Source: Nematostella vectensis (Eukaryota > Cnidaria > Anthozoa > Actiniaria > Edwardsiidae). From it: a DNA stretch of 60,000 nucleotides. The notes below the pieces were generated by a model. That model saw only the letters and a list, made by a program, of their open reading frames with translations, made no database searches and was not told the origin of the DNA. The DNA lies in NCBI RefSeq assembly GCF_932526225.1, contig NC_064034.1, positions 748,501 to 808,500 of the forward strand. The letters run 5' to 3'. Of the stretch, positions 13,203-25,500 are shown piece after piece. Each line of letters starts with the position of its first letter. Position 1 is the stretch's first letter. Both the position numbers and the translations under genes were made by a program.

Positions 13203-16200
13203 TAAGTGTGAACTACCACAGTAACTGCAAAGTACCACAATATGTGCAATTACCACAATAAGTGCAAAGTACCACAATAAGTGCAATTACCACAGTAAGT
13301 GTAAAGTACCACAATAAGTGCAAAGTACCACAATAAGTGCAATTACCACAGTAAGTGCAATTACCACAGTAAATGAAAAGTACCACAATAGGTGCAATTA
13401 CCGCAATAAGTGCAATTACCACAATAAGTCCAATTACCACAGTAAGTGCAAAGTACCACAATAAGTGCAATTACCACAATAAGTGCAAAGAACCTCAATA
13501 AGTGCGATTACCGTAGTAAGTGCAATTACCACAGTAAGTGCAAAGTACCACAATAAGTGCAAAGTACCACAATAAGGGCAATTACCACAGTAAGTGCAAA
13601 GTACCAAAATAAGTGCAATTACCACAGTAAGTGCAAAGTACCAAAATAAGTGCAAAGTACCACAATAAGTGCAATTACCACAAGTGCAAAGTACCACAGT
13701 AAGTCCAATTACCACAGTAAGTGCAAAGTACCACAATAAGTGCAATTACCACAATAAGTGCAAAGTACCACAATAAGTGCAATTACCACAGTAAGTGCAA
13801 AGTACCACAATAAGTGCAATTACCACAGTAAGTCTATTACCACAATAAGTGCAAAGTACCACAATAAGTGCAAAGTACCACAGTAAGTGCTAAGTACCAC
13901 AATAAGTGCAATTACCACAGTAAGTGCAATTACCACAGTAAGTGCAAAGTACCAAAATAAGTGCAAAGTACCACAATGAGTGCAATTACCACAGTAAGTG
14001 CAATTACCACAATAAGTGCAAAGTACCACAATAAGTGCAATTACCACAGTAAGTGCAATTACCACAACAAGTGCAAAGTACCACAATAAGTGCAAAGTAC
14101 CACAGTAAGTGCTAAGTACCACAATAAGTGCAATTACCATAGTAAGTGCAATTACCACAGTAAGTGCAAAGTACCACAGTAAGTGCAATTACCACAAGTG
14201 CAAAGTACCACAGTAAGTCCAATTACCACAGTAAGTGCAAAGTACCACAATAAGTGCAATTACCACAGTAAGTGCAATTACCAAAATAAGTGCAAAGTAC
14301 CACAATAAGTGCAATTACCACAAGTGCAAAGTACCACAGTAAGTCCAATTACCACAGTAAGTGCAAAGTACCACAATAAGTGCAATTACCACAATAAGTG
14401 CAATTACCACAATAAGTGCAATTACCACAGTAAGTGCAATTACCACAGTAAGTGCAAAGTACCACAATAAGTGCAAAGTACCACAATAAGTGCAATTACC
14501 ACAAGTGCAAAGTACCACAGTAAGTCCAGTTACCACAGTAAGTGCAAAGTACCACAATAAGTGCAATTACCACAATAAGTGCTAAGTACCACAGTAAGTG
14601 CAAAGTACCACAAGTGCAAAGTACCACAATAAGTGCAATTACCACAATAAGTGCTAATTACCACAGTAAGTGCAAAGTACCACAATAAGTGCAATTACTA
14701 CAATAAGTGCAAAGTACCACAATAAGTGCAATTACCAGAGTAAGTGCAATTACCACAGTAAGTGCAAAGTACCACAGTAAGTGCAAAGTACCACAATAAG
14801 TGCAATTACCACAATAACTGCAAAGTACCACAATAAGTGCAGTTACCACAGTAAGTGCAAAGTACCACAATAAGTGCAATTACCACAATAAGTGCAATTA
14901 GTTCCACAATAAGTGTAATTACCACCGTAAGTGCAAAGTACCACAATATGTGCAAAGTACCACAATACCACAATAAATGCAAAGTACCACAATAAGTGCA
15001 ATTACCACAGTAAGTGCAAAGTACCACAATAAGTGCAAAGTACCACAATAAGTGCAGTTACCACAGTAAGTGCAAAGTACCACAATAAGTGCAATTACCA
15101 CAATAAGTGCTAATTACCACAGGAAGTGCATAGTTCCACAATAAGTGCAATTACCACAGTAAGTGCAATTACCACAGTAAGTGTAAAGTACCACAATAAG
15201 TGCAAAGTACCACAATAAGTGCAATTACCACAGTAAGTGCAATTACCACAGTAAGTGCAATTACCACAGTAAGTGCAAAGTACCACAATAAGTGCAATTA
15301 CCACAGTAAGTGCAATTACCACAGTAACAATTACTACAGTAACTGTAAAGTACCACAATAAGTGCAATTACCACAAGTGCAAAGTACCACAATAAGTCCA
15401 ATTACCACAGTAAGTGCAAAGTACCACAATAAGTGCAATTACCACAATAAGTGCAAAGTACCACAGTAAGTGCAATTACCACAGTAAGTGCTAATTACCA
15501 CATTAAGTGCAAAGTACCACAGTAAGTGCTAATTACCACAATAAGTGCAATTACCACAGTAAGTCCAATTACCACAGTAAGTGCAAAGTACCACAATAAG
15601 TGCAATTACCACAATAAGTGCTAATTACCACAAGAAGTGCAAAGTACCACAGTAAGTGCAATTACCACAGTAAGTGCAAAGTACCACAATAAGTGCAAAG
15701 TACCACAATAAGTGCAATTACCACAGTAAGTGTAAAGTACCACAATAAGTGCGAAGTACCACAATAAGTGCAATTACCACAATAAGTGCAAAGTACCACA
15801 ATAAGTGCAATTACCACAGTAAGTGCAATTACCACAGTAAGTGCAAAGTACCACAATAAGTGCAATTACCACAGTTAGTCCAATTACCACAGTAAGTGCA
15901 AAGTACCACAATAAGTGCAATTACCACAATAAGTGCAAAGTACCACAATAAGTGCAATTACCACAATAAGTGCAATTACCACAGTAAGTGCAATTACCAC
16001 AGTAAGTGCAATTACCACAGTAAGTGCAAAGTACCACAATAAGTGCAAAGTACCACAATAAGTGCAATTACCACAGTAAGTGTAAAGTACCACAATAAGT
16101 GCGAAGTACCACAATAAGTGCAATTACCACAATAAGTGCAAAGTACCACAATAAGTGCAATTACCACAGTAAGTGCAATTACCACAGTAAGTGCAAAGTA

Positions 16201-17440
16201 CCACAATAAGTGCAATTACCACAGTAAGTGCAAAGTACCACAATAAGTCCAATTACCACAGTAAGTGCAAAGTACCACAATAAGTGCAATTACCACAATA
16301 AGTGCAAAGTACCACAGTAAGTGCAATTACCACAGTAAGTGCTAATTACCACATTAAGTGCAAAGTACCACAATAAGTGCAATTACCACAGTAAGTTAAA
16401 AGTACCACAGTAAGTGCAAAGTACCACAATATGTGCAATTACCACAATAAGTGCTAATTACCACAGGAAGTGCAAAGTACCACAATAAGTGCAATTACCA
16501 CAGTAAGTGCAATTACCACAGTAAGTGCAATTACCACAGTAAGTGCAAAGTACCACAATAAGTGCAAAGTACCACAATAAGTGCAATTACCACAGTAAGT
16601 GTAAAGTACCACAATAAGTGCAATTATCACAAGTGCAAAGTACCACAATAAGTCCAATTACCACAGTAAGTGCAAAGTACCACAATAAGTGCAATTACCA
16701 CAATAAGTGCGAAGTACCACAGTAAGTGCAATTACCACAGTAAGTGCTAATTACCACATTAAGTGCAAAGTACCACAATAAGTGCAATTACCACAGTAAG
16801 TTAAAAGTACCACAGTAAGTGCAAAGTACCACAATAAGTGCAATTACCACAGTAAGTGCAAAGTACCACAATAAATGCAAAGTACCACAATAAGTGCTAA
16901 GTACCACAGTAAGTGCAATTACCACAGTAAGTGCAAAGTACCACAAGTGCAAAGTACCACAATAAGTGCAATTACCACAGTAAGTCCAATTACCACAATA
17001 AGTGCAATTACCACAATAAGTCCAATTACCACAGTAAGTGCAAAGTACCACAATAAGTGCAATTACCACAATAAGTGCAAAGAACCACAATAAGTGCGAT
17101 TACCGTAGTAAGTGCAATTACCACAGTAAGTGCAAAGTACCACAATAAGTGCAAAGTACCACAATAAGTGCAATTACCACAGTAAGTGCAAAGTACCACA
17201 ATAAATGCAAAGTACCACAATAAATGCAAAGTACCACAATAAGTGCAATTACCACAGTAAGTGCAAAGTACCACAATAAATGCAAAGTACCACAATAAGT
17301 GCAATTACCACAGTAAGTGCAAAGTACCACAAGTGCAAAGTACCACAATAAATGCAAAGTACCACAATAAGTGCTAATTACCACAGTAAGTGCAAAGTAC
17401 CACAATAAGTGCAATTACCACAGTAAGTTCAAAGTACCAC
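13203..17440 (+). repeat. 4.2-kb intergenic minisatellite, 18/19-bp units
   Basis: Two alternating unit types, CAATTACCACAATAAGTG (18 bp) and CAAAGTACCACAATAAGTG (19 bp), with A/G variation in CACARTAAG; more than 200 copies. Reverse-strand ORFs translate to a repetitive LLWYFALTVV-type pattern that could be mistaken for membrane segments. They come from the repeat and are not genes. Blocks of a few hundred bases recur; for example 15662-15865 and 16012-16215 give the same reverse translation, so higher-order duplication occurred. Confidence 0.97.
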
Positions 17441-17720
17441 AGCGAAGAAGACTACTGTACTTTCTAGCGTGGAATGTCAAGAAGAGCAGCGAGGAAGACT
17501 ACTGTTCTTTCTAGCGTGGAGGGTCAAGAAGAGCAGCGAGGAAGACTACTGTACTTTCTAGCGTGGAGTGTCAAGAAGAGCAGCGAGGAAGACTACTGTA
17601 CTTTCTCGCGTTGAGAGTCAAGAAGAGCAGTAAGGAAGACTACTGTACTTTCTCGCGTGAAGAGTAAAGGAAGACTACTGTACTTTCTAGCTTGGAGTGT
17701 CAAGAAGAGCAGCAAGGAAG
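17437..17720 (+). repeat. 47-bp tandem repeat, about 6 copies
   Basis: Unit reads roughly GAAGACTACTGTACTTTCTA followed by GCGTGGAGTGTCAAGAAGAGCAGCGAG. It directly abuts the preceding 18/19-bp array with no spacer. No coding role is visible. Confidence 0.9.
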
Positions 17721-18840
17721 ACAACTGCGTAGGACAGTTACAGGTAATGGACTTAGGTGATGTTAGATAAGTCTTAAAAATTAAACATGTGAACACTTGC
17801 CCAAAATATAAACCATACAACTATCCATTAAATATGATAAATGTATGGTTCTGATATCGCGTGAGTTTATTAACCACTTTCGTTTTAACAAATAATTACT
17901 ACCCGTTAGCACCCTTCGGTCGTAGAACTGCCATTTGCCTTTTGCGCTGACAAAGTTTTTTGAAATAGACGTATGTTATTCGCCATTTGGCGATTGCCTT
18001 TTGCGCTGACAACGTTTTTTGAAATATGCGTATGTGATTTTAAAACAGCGTGCAATCCACAATAGGTGCTGTTTGCTTAAGAGCAGAGCTTTATTAATTA
18101 AACCATTTTTAAACTGATTAATACGCTTTGGCAATCACTGGGGCATGAAGGTTTCTACGTCTCACGGCAACCACCAATAGAAGGTATTGAAGTAAACCAA
18201 TTAACTTCTATTGTTTACTAATAGAACATGCCGCAGAAGTCTAGTAATATAATTGTTTAGTCTTTGCTCCCCCAGTCTCGTGACAAGTCGGGCTGTACTC
18301 GAGCAAGTGCCAAGCACATGAGAAAACTAAAGCAAGAGCGAAACCAGGTGACGAAAAAGAAATGATTTGCTCCGGAACTTTAAGGATGATCAAGGTAAAA
18401 TATAGATATTATAATCCAGTTTCAGAGGTAACAGTAGCTTGATGCAGACAAAAGAATTGCGTATTGTTTATTCATTATTGTAAACTAGCTGTTGGACTTG
18501 TGCTGAGACAACACTTAAGAACTTGGTTATTTCACTGAAAACTATTTGTGCGGTTACTCCTGCGAGTTGTAAGTTTGAAAGATTGAGTTTGAAAACTAAA
18601 TGGACCTCGAGATTCAACTCGTTTTTCTTGTTGTAGAAACTTCAGAAAGCCTGCCTTGTTCTACAAGAGAACTTCTAAAGAACGAGCTAGGCATTTATAC
18701 AATGGAATAAATATATGTGGCAGCGTTTTCCGAAGTGTATCTTGTTGAGGCTAGCCCTAACCGATCACTAATGCGGTAAATTATCATGTTTTTTAGATAT
18801 TGCCTAGCCAGTGAAAAGGGTATCGCTTTCTACATGCTTA
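17721..18840. other. Intergenic spacer with one ~60-bp duplication
   Basis: No gene supported. A segment containing GCCTTTTGCGCTGACAA is present twice in tandem, near 17935-17980 and 17993-18040, with small differences. The rest is AT-rich without a recognisable feature. Confidence 0.6.
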
Positions 18841-18847
18841 CTCAAAT

Positions 18848-18900
18848 TCATATTTAACAATTAGACTACGAGTTCGAGTTTCCTGAGTCAATAGATAGTC
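18848..18900 (+). repeat. Left arm of an inverted repeat flanking the transposon cluster
   Basis: This stretch, with core TTAACAATTAGACT then AGTTCGAGTTT and GAGTCAATAGATAG, reappears in reverse complement at about 30070-30130, just outside the opposite end of the LINE composite. The arms match over about 50 bases with several mismatches and small indels. This could be the split ends of one terminal-inverted-repeat element that later received the LINE, or two independent copies of a repeat. Confidence 0.5.
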
Positions 18901-19291
18901 TTATGTGTAGATACTATAGTCTAATATAAATACTTTTAAGTATTTAAAATATATTAAAATATGTATTTATAGTATAAATCCACTCTCATACTATCACGAG
19001 TCTCGCAATTTGATTGGCTCCCGTATTCAATATCTATTGAGCCATAGTGAATAGCGAAAATCAATCAATCAATCAAGTTTATTTCACCAAATAATAGTAT
19101 AATGATAATAATGCAAAAAATAGTGATGATGAGGAGTCTACTAAAAGCAAAATGCTTATGAGGTGTAGACCCCTGTCGCAGACTAAGTAGCGTCTCTACT
19201 AAAATATATATGAATGTTCTTGATTTGACTAAGGAATCCTTATTATTAAATTAATATGTGGCTGATTTGATTAAATAAAGTAGAATCATAT

Positions 19292-22200
19292 CTATAAATC
19301 AATAGCTGCTTTTTGAGAGAGGATATTGTCCTTTACAATCTTTTTGAACATATTTACTGATCTGCATTGTTTTGCTTGACATGTGAGGTTGCTCCAGATT
19401 TTTGGACCCCTGTACGAAATTGAAAATTGGCCCCGTCTTGTTTTTCTAAGAGTTGTGCGATAGTCGCATGAATTTCTCATGTTATAGCTGTGGATTGTAT
19501 TATTTCTTTTAAAAATATTATCAAAAGTCCCCGGTAATTGATTATTGTCGAATTTATACATGAATAATGCAGTTTCAAGGGTGTTAATGTCATAGACCGT
19601 AAGAAGCCTTTCTTCTTTGAATAAGGGCTCAGTGTGACTGAGGTAATGAGAATTTGTTATTATTCTAACACACCTTTTTTGCAAAAGGAATATTCGTTTT
19701 AAACTTGTGTCATAATTACGGAAGAACTAATGTAAAATATAAAGTTTTTAGGCTAAATTTAGGCAAATAAAAGCGAAGTTTATTCATTATTCCAACATTT
19801 TAAGTGATTTTAGTTCTGACATGGTTGATATGCGACTTCCAATTTAATTGACTATCAATGATGAGTCCTAAGAATTTAGTTCCATTTACCATCTGGATTG
19901 GTTCGTTGTTTATCTCTATTTTGGTTGTATGTTTCGTTTTTCTTTTGCTGTTTCTGAATATAATATAGTTTTTTTTTTAGTGTTAAGTGATAATTTATTT
20001 GTCTTAAACCATTCTGTTAGCTTAAATTGCTCGGAGTTTAAAATTTCATCCATGTCCTCAGCAGATTTCGATTTGAAAATTAAGTTTGTGTCATCAGCAA
20101 AAAGAGTAAATGAAAACAGTTCCGTGGCATTAGGGACATCATTAATGTATATTAGAAATAGTAAGGGCCCAAGAATGGAACCTGAGGAACACCACAGGTT
20201 ATATCATATTCTTCTGACTTTGTATCTTTATAATTAATAATTGTTTTCGGTTTGAAAGATAATTTTGGAACCAAAGCAGTGGAATTCCTCTTATACCATA
20301 AAATTGCAGTTTTTGAAGAAGGATATTGTGGTTTATGGTGTCAAATGCCTTTGACAAGTCTAAAAAATGCCTATAGTATTGTAGCCTTTATCAATAGAAG
20401 AGGATATCTTTTCTATAAAGTCACAAACTGCCATAACTGTTGAATGTTTGTCTCTAAATCCATACTGGTTATTATTTAGAATGTTATATTTGTTAATGAA
20501 GGAGATAAGTTGATTGTATATTGCTCTTTCATAAATTTTGAGAAGCATGGAAGTATAGAAATTGGTCTGTAGTTACTGAATAACTCTTTTTCTCCTGATT
20601 TAAATAACGGTATGACTTTGGCTATTTTGAGTTTATCTGGCACTATACCGGCCATAATAGATTCGATGATTAAGGTACTGAGAGGATTTGATAGTATTGA
20701 AATTGCTGCTTTGATAACCCTTATATTAATCTCATCAAATCCACAACTGTTTTTATTTTTTAGAGAAAGTGTTATTTCTTTTATTTCATCGGGCGTGGTA
20801 AGACGGAAGAGCAAACTATTGCTATAGTTACCCTTTAGGTATGATTTTATATCAATGTTCGTATTTTCAATATTTTTTGAGAGGTTTGGCCCTATATTTG
20901 TGAAATAATCAGCAAATTTATCAGCAATATCCTTTGCATTTGAAATTTCTTGGTTGTTATTTTTAAATATATCTGGATAGTTCGGTTTTTTAATGTATTT
21001 TTTTCAATAGGGAATTTAGTATCTTCCATGTGTTTTAAGCATCCATTTTTGATTTTTCAAGACTATCAGTGAAGTGATCTCGTTTTGCTATTCTAAGTAG
21101 GCTATTTAGTTTATTTCTGTACTGTTTGAATTTGTTAAAATTCGATTCTGAAGGTAATTCTTGTGATTTCTTGTACAATTTGTGTTTTTTGTGAATTGAT
21201 TTTAGGAGACCATTTGTTATCCATGGTTTAGAGTTTATTTTCTTATTACGAAATTTCTTTAGAGGGAAACAAGTTTCGTATATATATGTGATATTTTGTA
21301 AGAAACAATTGTATGAGTCATTTACATTTTCCTTGAGTACTACATTATCCCAGTTTATTTGATCTATTTCGCCTAGAAAGTTATCTATGCATGAGTCATT
21401 CATAATTCTTTTGTAGGTATACATATTGCGTTTTTCCTTGTCTTGTTTTGTTTTAGCAATTTTTGTTATATGGAATATAGGAATGTGGTCAGATATGTCT
21501 GCACATAATAATCCACTGAATGAGTCTTGCATGTTTATATTGTTAGTAAAAATATTGTCAATAAGTGTTGCGCTATGACTTATTCTGGTAGGTTTGCTTA
21601 TAGTGAGAATCATCGAAGAAGAGTACACAATATCAAGAAATTGTCTTGTTAATTAATGATATTCAATATTTATAAGGTTCAAATTAAAATCACGAAGAAT
21701 ATAGCATTTTTTGTTTTCAGTGTTTAGTTTTGTTGTTAAAAGTTCCATTTCGTTTAGAAAATCATTTACATTTGAGTGTGGTGGTCTGTAGATAACTCCA
21801 ATTAATGTGTTTTTAGATTTTTCATTGATGATTTCTATGAAGAGGGATTCCATAGATGTAGTTTCAGAGTTTATGTCACTTCTTAATTTGAAGTTTATGC
21901 TGTTTAAGATGTATAATCCTATTCCGCCACCTTTTTTCTGGTATCTATCTTTATGAATAAATTCATAATTAGGGAACTTAAGTAGATTAGAAAGGTCAAG
22001 ATCTGTAAGCCAAGTTTCAGTTATACCAATAACGCCAAAATCTAAAATGATTGAGTCTAACATTAGGTCAATGGAGCTAAAGTTTTTTTCCAAACTCCTT
22101 GCATTTATGTGAAGTAATGAAAAGCAATTTGATGAAGTTATTGCTTCCCTGTCTAATGTACTATTAAATTCTTTATCAAGTAAATATCTATCGTCCGGAG

Positions 22201-22333
22201 AGTATAAAAACTCATTATGATTGGAGTGGTTGAGTGTATCATTATATTTATCATAGAGAGTAAAGGGATTAACATGTAATTTGTCTAGATGTTGACTTAA
22301 ATCCATCCTAGTTCTCTCATGAAGAAATTCATT
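19292..22333 (-). pseudogene. LINE ORF2 remnant: endonuclease and reverse transcriptase
   Basis: Minus-strand pieces in changing frames. 22333-21653 carries the N-terminal endonuclease motifs (NARSL, ITETWL, GGGIGLYI, GVIYRPP, DFNLNL). 21628-21035 has the C-terminal endonuclease motif SDHIPIF. 20814-20360 has RT blocks (SCGFDEI, SNYRPISIL, NQYGFRDKHST), the FADDT catalytic box reads from about 20101, and 19684-19292 is the typical C-terminal tail (QKRCVRIITN, YRGPKIWSNL). At least three frame breaks separate these blocks, so no intact product is possible. Tail and RT style suggest the CR1/L2 side of the jockey superfamily; the exact clade needs a tree. Confidence 0.82.
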
Positions 22334-22412
22334 GACGGTCAAGTGCTAAGTGACTTTATTATCTCAAAACCATGACGTCATACAACGTCACGCAATCATA
22401 CATAACACAACA
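22334..22412 (-). repeat. 3' LTR of the gypsy element (very short)
   Basis: Begins TGTTGTGTTATG on the minus strand immediately after the polypurine tract. It contains the palindromic CRE TGACGTCA (22373-22380) and AATAAA (22355-22360 on the minus strand). Its last five bases, compared with the 5' LTR, appear to be missing next to the LINE sequence. Confidence 0.8.
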
Positions 22413-22551
22413 TCCCCCTTTCAGTTTACACAAGATCATGTCCATAAACTTATAACTAACAAACTTGAATTGGAACGGTCTAAATGCTAATTTGCATCCA
22501 CACTAAATAATCATCATAATCAGGTGTTCAGTGACACTTGTGAACGTCCAA

Positions 22552-25500
22552 CTAATAATAAATCATGTCTGGATTATTAGTGGGCTTTAAAAGTCTGCCC
22601 GACCTTCTAACTACTGCCTTAGATGGGCTAGGGGAGGGAGACGCAGCAGGTCCTGGCGATCCTTCTCCTCCTTCGCGTACTGGTGGTCGGTTGGAAGGGC
22701 TCGGTAGGGAGCTGGACTCTCCAGATGTCGCCACTGGTTCATGGACTAACGCTCTTCTGTTCCTTCTGATCCCAGAGCCATTTTCTGTTACCAGTTGGTA
22801 GGATCTCGGGCTTGCAAGTTTCTTCTCTATCTCTCCGTACCTTTGCTGGTCCCTTATGAACACCTTGTCTCCTTGGTGGAGTGTTGGGAGTTCCACAGCC
22901 CTGTGGCGAGAGTTGTAGTTACTGGAGTAGCGCTCTCGATATTCTTGTTCTCTCTTAAGCAGCTGTTCTTGGTCGATCTTTCGGGGTCTTAGGTTCTCGG
23001 GGACCGATGGCAACTTGTTACGCAGTTTCCGCCCCATCAGAATCTCACTAGGGGTTAGGCCGTTTGCCAGGGGGGCAGAACGGTATGCTAGGAGACCAAG
23101 GTGTGGGTTTGTGTTCTTTCGCAGGATGTTCTTGGCGGTCTGAACCGCTCTCTCGACCTCTCCATGTGCTTGTGGGTAGTGTGGAGAGGAGGTGATGTGG
23201 GTGAACCCCATGTCCTTGGCAAAGTTGGTAAATTCCTGGCTAACATACTGGGGTCCGTTATGCGAGACGACTGTGTCCGGTATTCCGTGCAGAGCAAAGA
23301 TCTCGCACATGTGGCGCGTGACTGCAGATGAGGTAGTTGATCCTAGCTTTCGGATTTCAAACCATCGGCTTGCATAGTCGACAACGATAAGGTAGTCGGT
23401 CTGTTCTAGTTCAAAGAGGTCTGTACCGACCCGGCTCCATGGTAGGTTTGGGAAAGACAGCGCCATAAGGGGTTCTCTTCGCTCTGGTCTAAGTTTGGCG
23501 CAAGTTTGGCATCTGTTGACCATTGCTTCTATCTGCTTGGTTATGAGCGGCCACCACACCGAGGAGCTCGCGCGCCCTTGGCACTTGGTAATGCCAAGAT
23601 GGCCTTCATGAATGGTCACCAGCATCTCTAGTTGCATGCTTGAGGGGATAACTAGCCTGTGATCACACATCAGGATTCCTCGGTTGACCGTCAAGTGTTG
23701 CTTCTTCTCCCAGTATGGCTTTAGGAGTGGTAGGGATGGCATAACGGGAGGCCATCCCTCTAAGCAGTAGGTCTTCACCTGCTTGCATATGGCGTCGCAG
23801 TCCTGGGCTTCCTGGATGTCTTTGAGGCGCCGTTCCGTTGCAGGTAGGGACTCTAGGACTGATTCGCTGTGTTCTTCTAATTCCTCGATCTGTTTTAAGT
23901 CCTGGGGAGTGGGACTGCTTGTGGGTGCACGAGACAGGGCGTCCGCTGTGTTTTGGTGCACTCCTTGCACGTAAGTGACCTCTGATGAATACCTGGCCAT
24001 TCGGAGGCGAAACCTCAAAACCCTCGGGGGCAGCTTGGAGAGGTCTGTGTTTGAGAGAAGGGGTACCAGTGGGCGGTGGTCCGTTTCTAGGGTGAATGGT
24101 GTCCCAAGGATGTAGTCTGAGAACTTTTCACATGCCCACGTGGCGGCCAGCGCCTCCTTCTCGATGACTGCGTATCGCTTCTCCGTGTCGTTTAGAGAGC
24201 GTGAAGCGAAGGCGATTGGGCGCCGGTTACCGCTGCTGTCGCTTTGCAGTAAGACTGCTCCAAGCCCGTCCTGGCATGCATCGGCAGCGACGATGCTTCG
24301 TTTGTTTGGATCGTAGTGTGCCAGCACATCTGTAGAGGTCAGTTTCGTCTTGATCGCCTGAAAGGCCCTTTCCTGAGGCTGATCCCAAAGCCACTGCTGC
24401 TCTTTCTTAAGTAGCTGGCGTAGGGGCTTATTGATGGTTGCTAGGTCGGGTATAAATTTGGCCAGCTGGTTGACCATACCATTGAAACGCTGGAGCTCTG
24501 TCACAGTGGTAGGTCGGGGAAAATCTTGGATTGCTTTGGTTTTCTCCGGGTCTGCTTCTACCCCATCCCCCGAGATTACATGCCCGAGAAACTTCATGCG
24601 CTGTTTAGAGAACTCACATTTCTCGTTCAATGTGACTCCAGCGTCCTTGAGCCTCTGTAACACTTTTCGGACACGGCTATCGTGAAGCTCCTGTGTCGGC
24701 CCATGTATGAGGATGTCATCCATGTGACAAACTGTGCCATCGAGGCCCTCTAGGATTCGAGACATGGAACGCTGAAATATCTCAGGGGCTGAGCTGATTC
24801 CAAATGGGAGGAGGTTGAAGCAGTACCTGCCAAATGGTGTGACAAAGGTGGTGAGCAACCGAGACTCCTCGTCGAGGGGTATTTGCCAAAATCCAGAGTT
24901 GGCGTCTAGCTTGGTGAAGACTTTACTGTCCTTAAGCTTTGCCAAGTTCTCGTCGATACTTGCCATAGGGTGGATCTCTCGTTTTACTGCCTTGTTCAGC
25001 GGTGTCAGGTCAACGCAGATCCTTACATCACCATTGCGCTTGGGAGCAATCACCATGCCTGAGCACCAGTCTGTGGGCTCACTTACTGGTGAGATTACCT
25101 TCTGACGAACCATGGCCAGTAGCTTCTCTTTGACCTTAGGGAGAAGTGGGTGCGGTACACGTCGGGGTGTGTATAGACAAACTGATACTGCGTCCGGTTT
25201 CAGAGGTATCCCGTAATTATCCCTCATGAGGCCCAGCCCTTTGAATAACTCGGGGAATTCTGCCTTGAAATTAGGGGCGGTCTCCACATTGTGCACTGCT
25301 GCTGACGGTATTAACAGCTGGAGTGCCTGGATTGCTGACTTGGAAAGTAGATTCTTAGATTGGTTCTTCATGACGTAAACATTTTCGCGGTGTGCCCGCC
25401 CTCCGACTGCAAATAAGGCGTCTGTTATCTGTCCTTTTATCAAGTGGGACAAGTTCACTCCACCGGGTCCTCTGAACATGCTTGTCGCCTTGTCCAGTCG

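Noticed and set aside
13213-17414. Many reverse ORFs resembling repeated hydrophobic membrane segments
   Set aside because: Translation of the 18/19-bp array; no unique sequence, no splice or start context.
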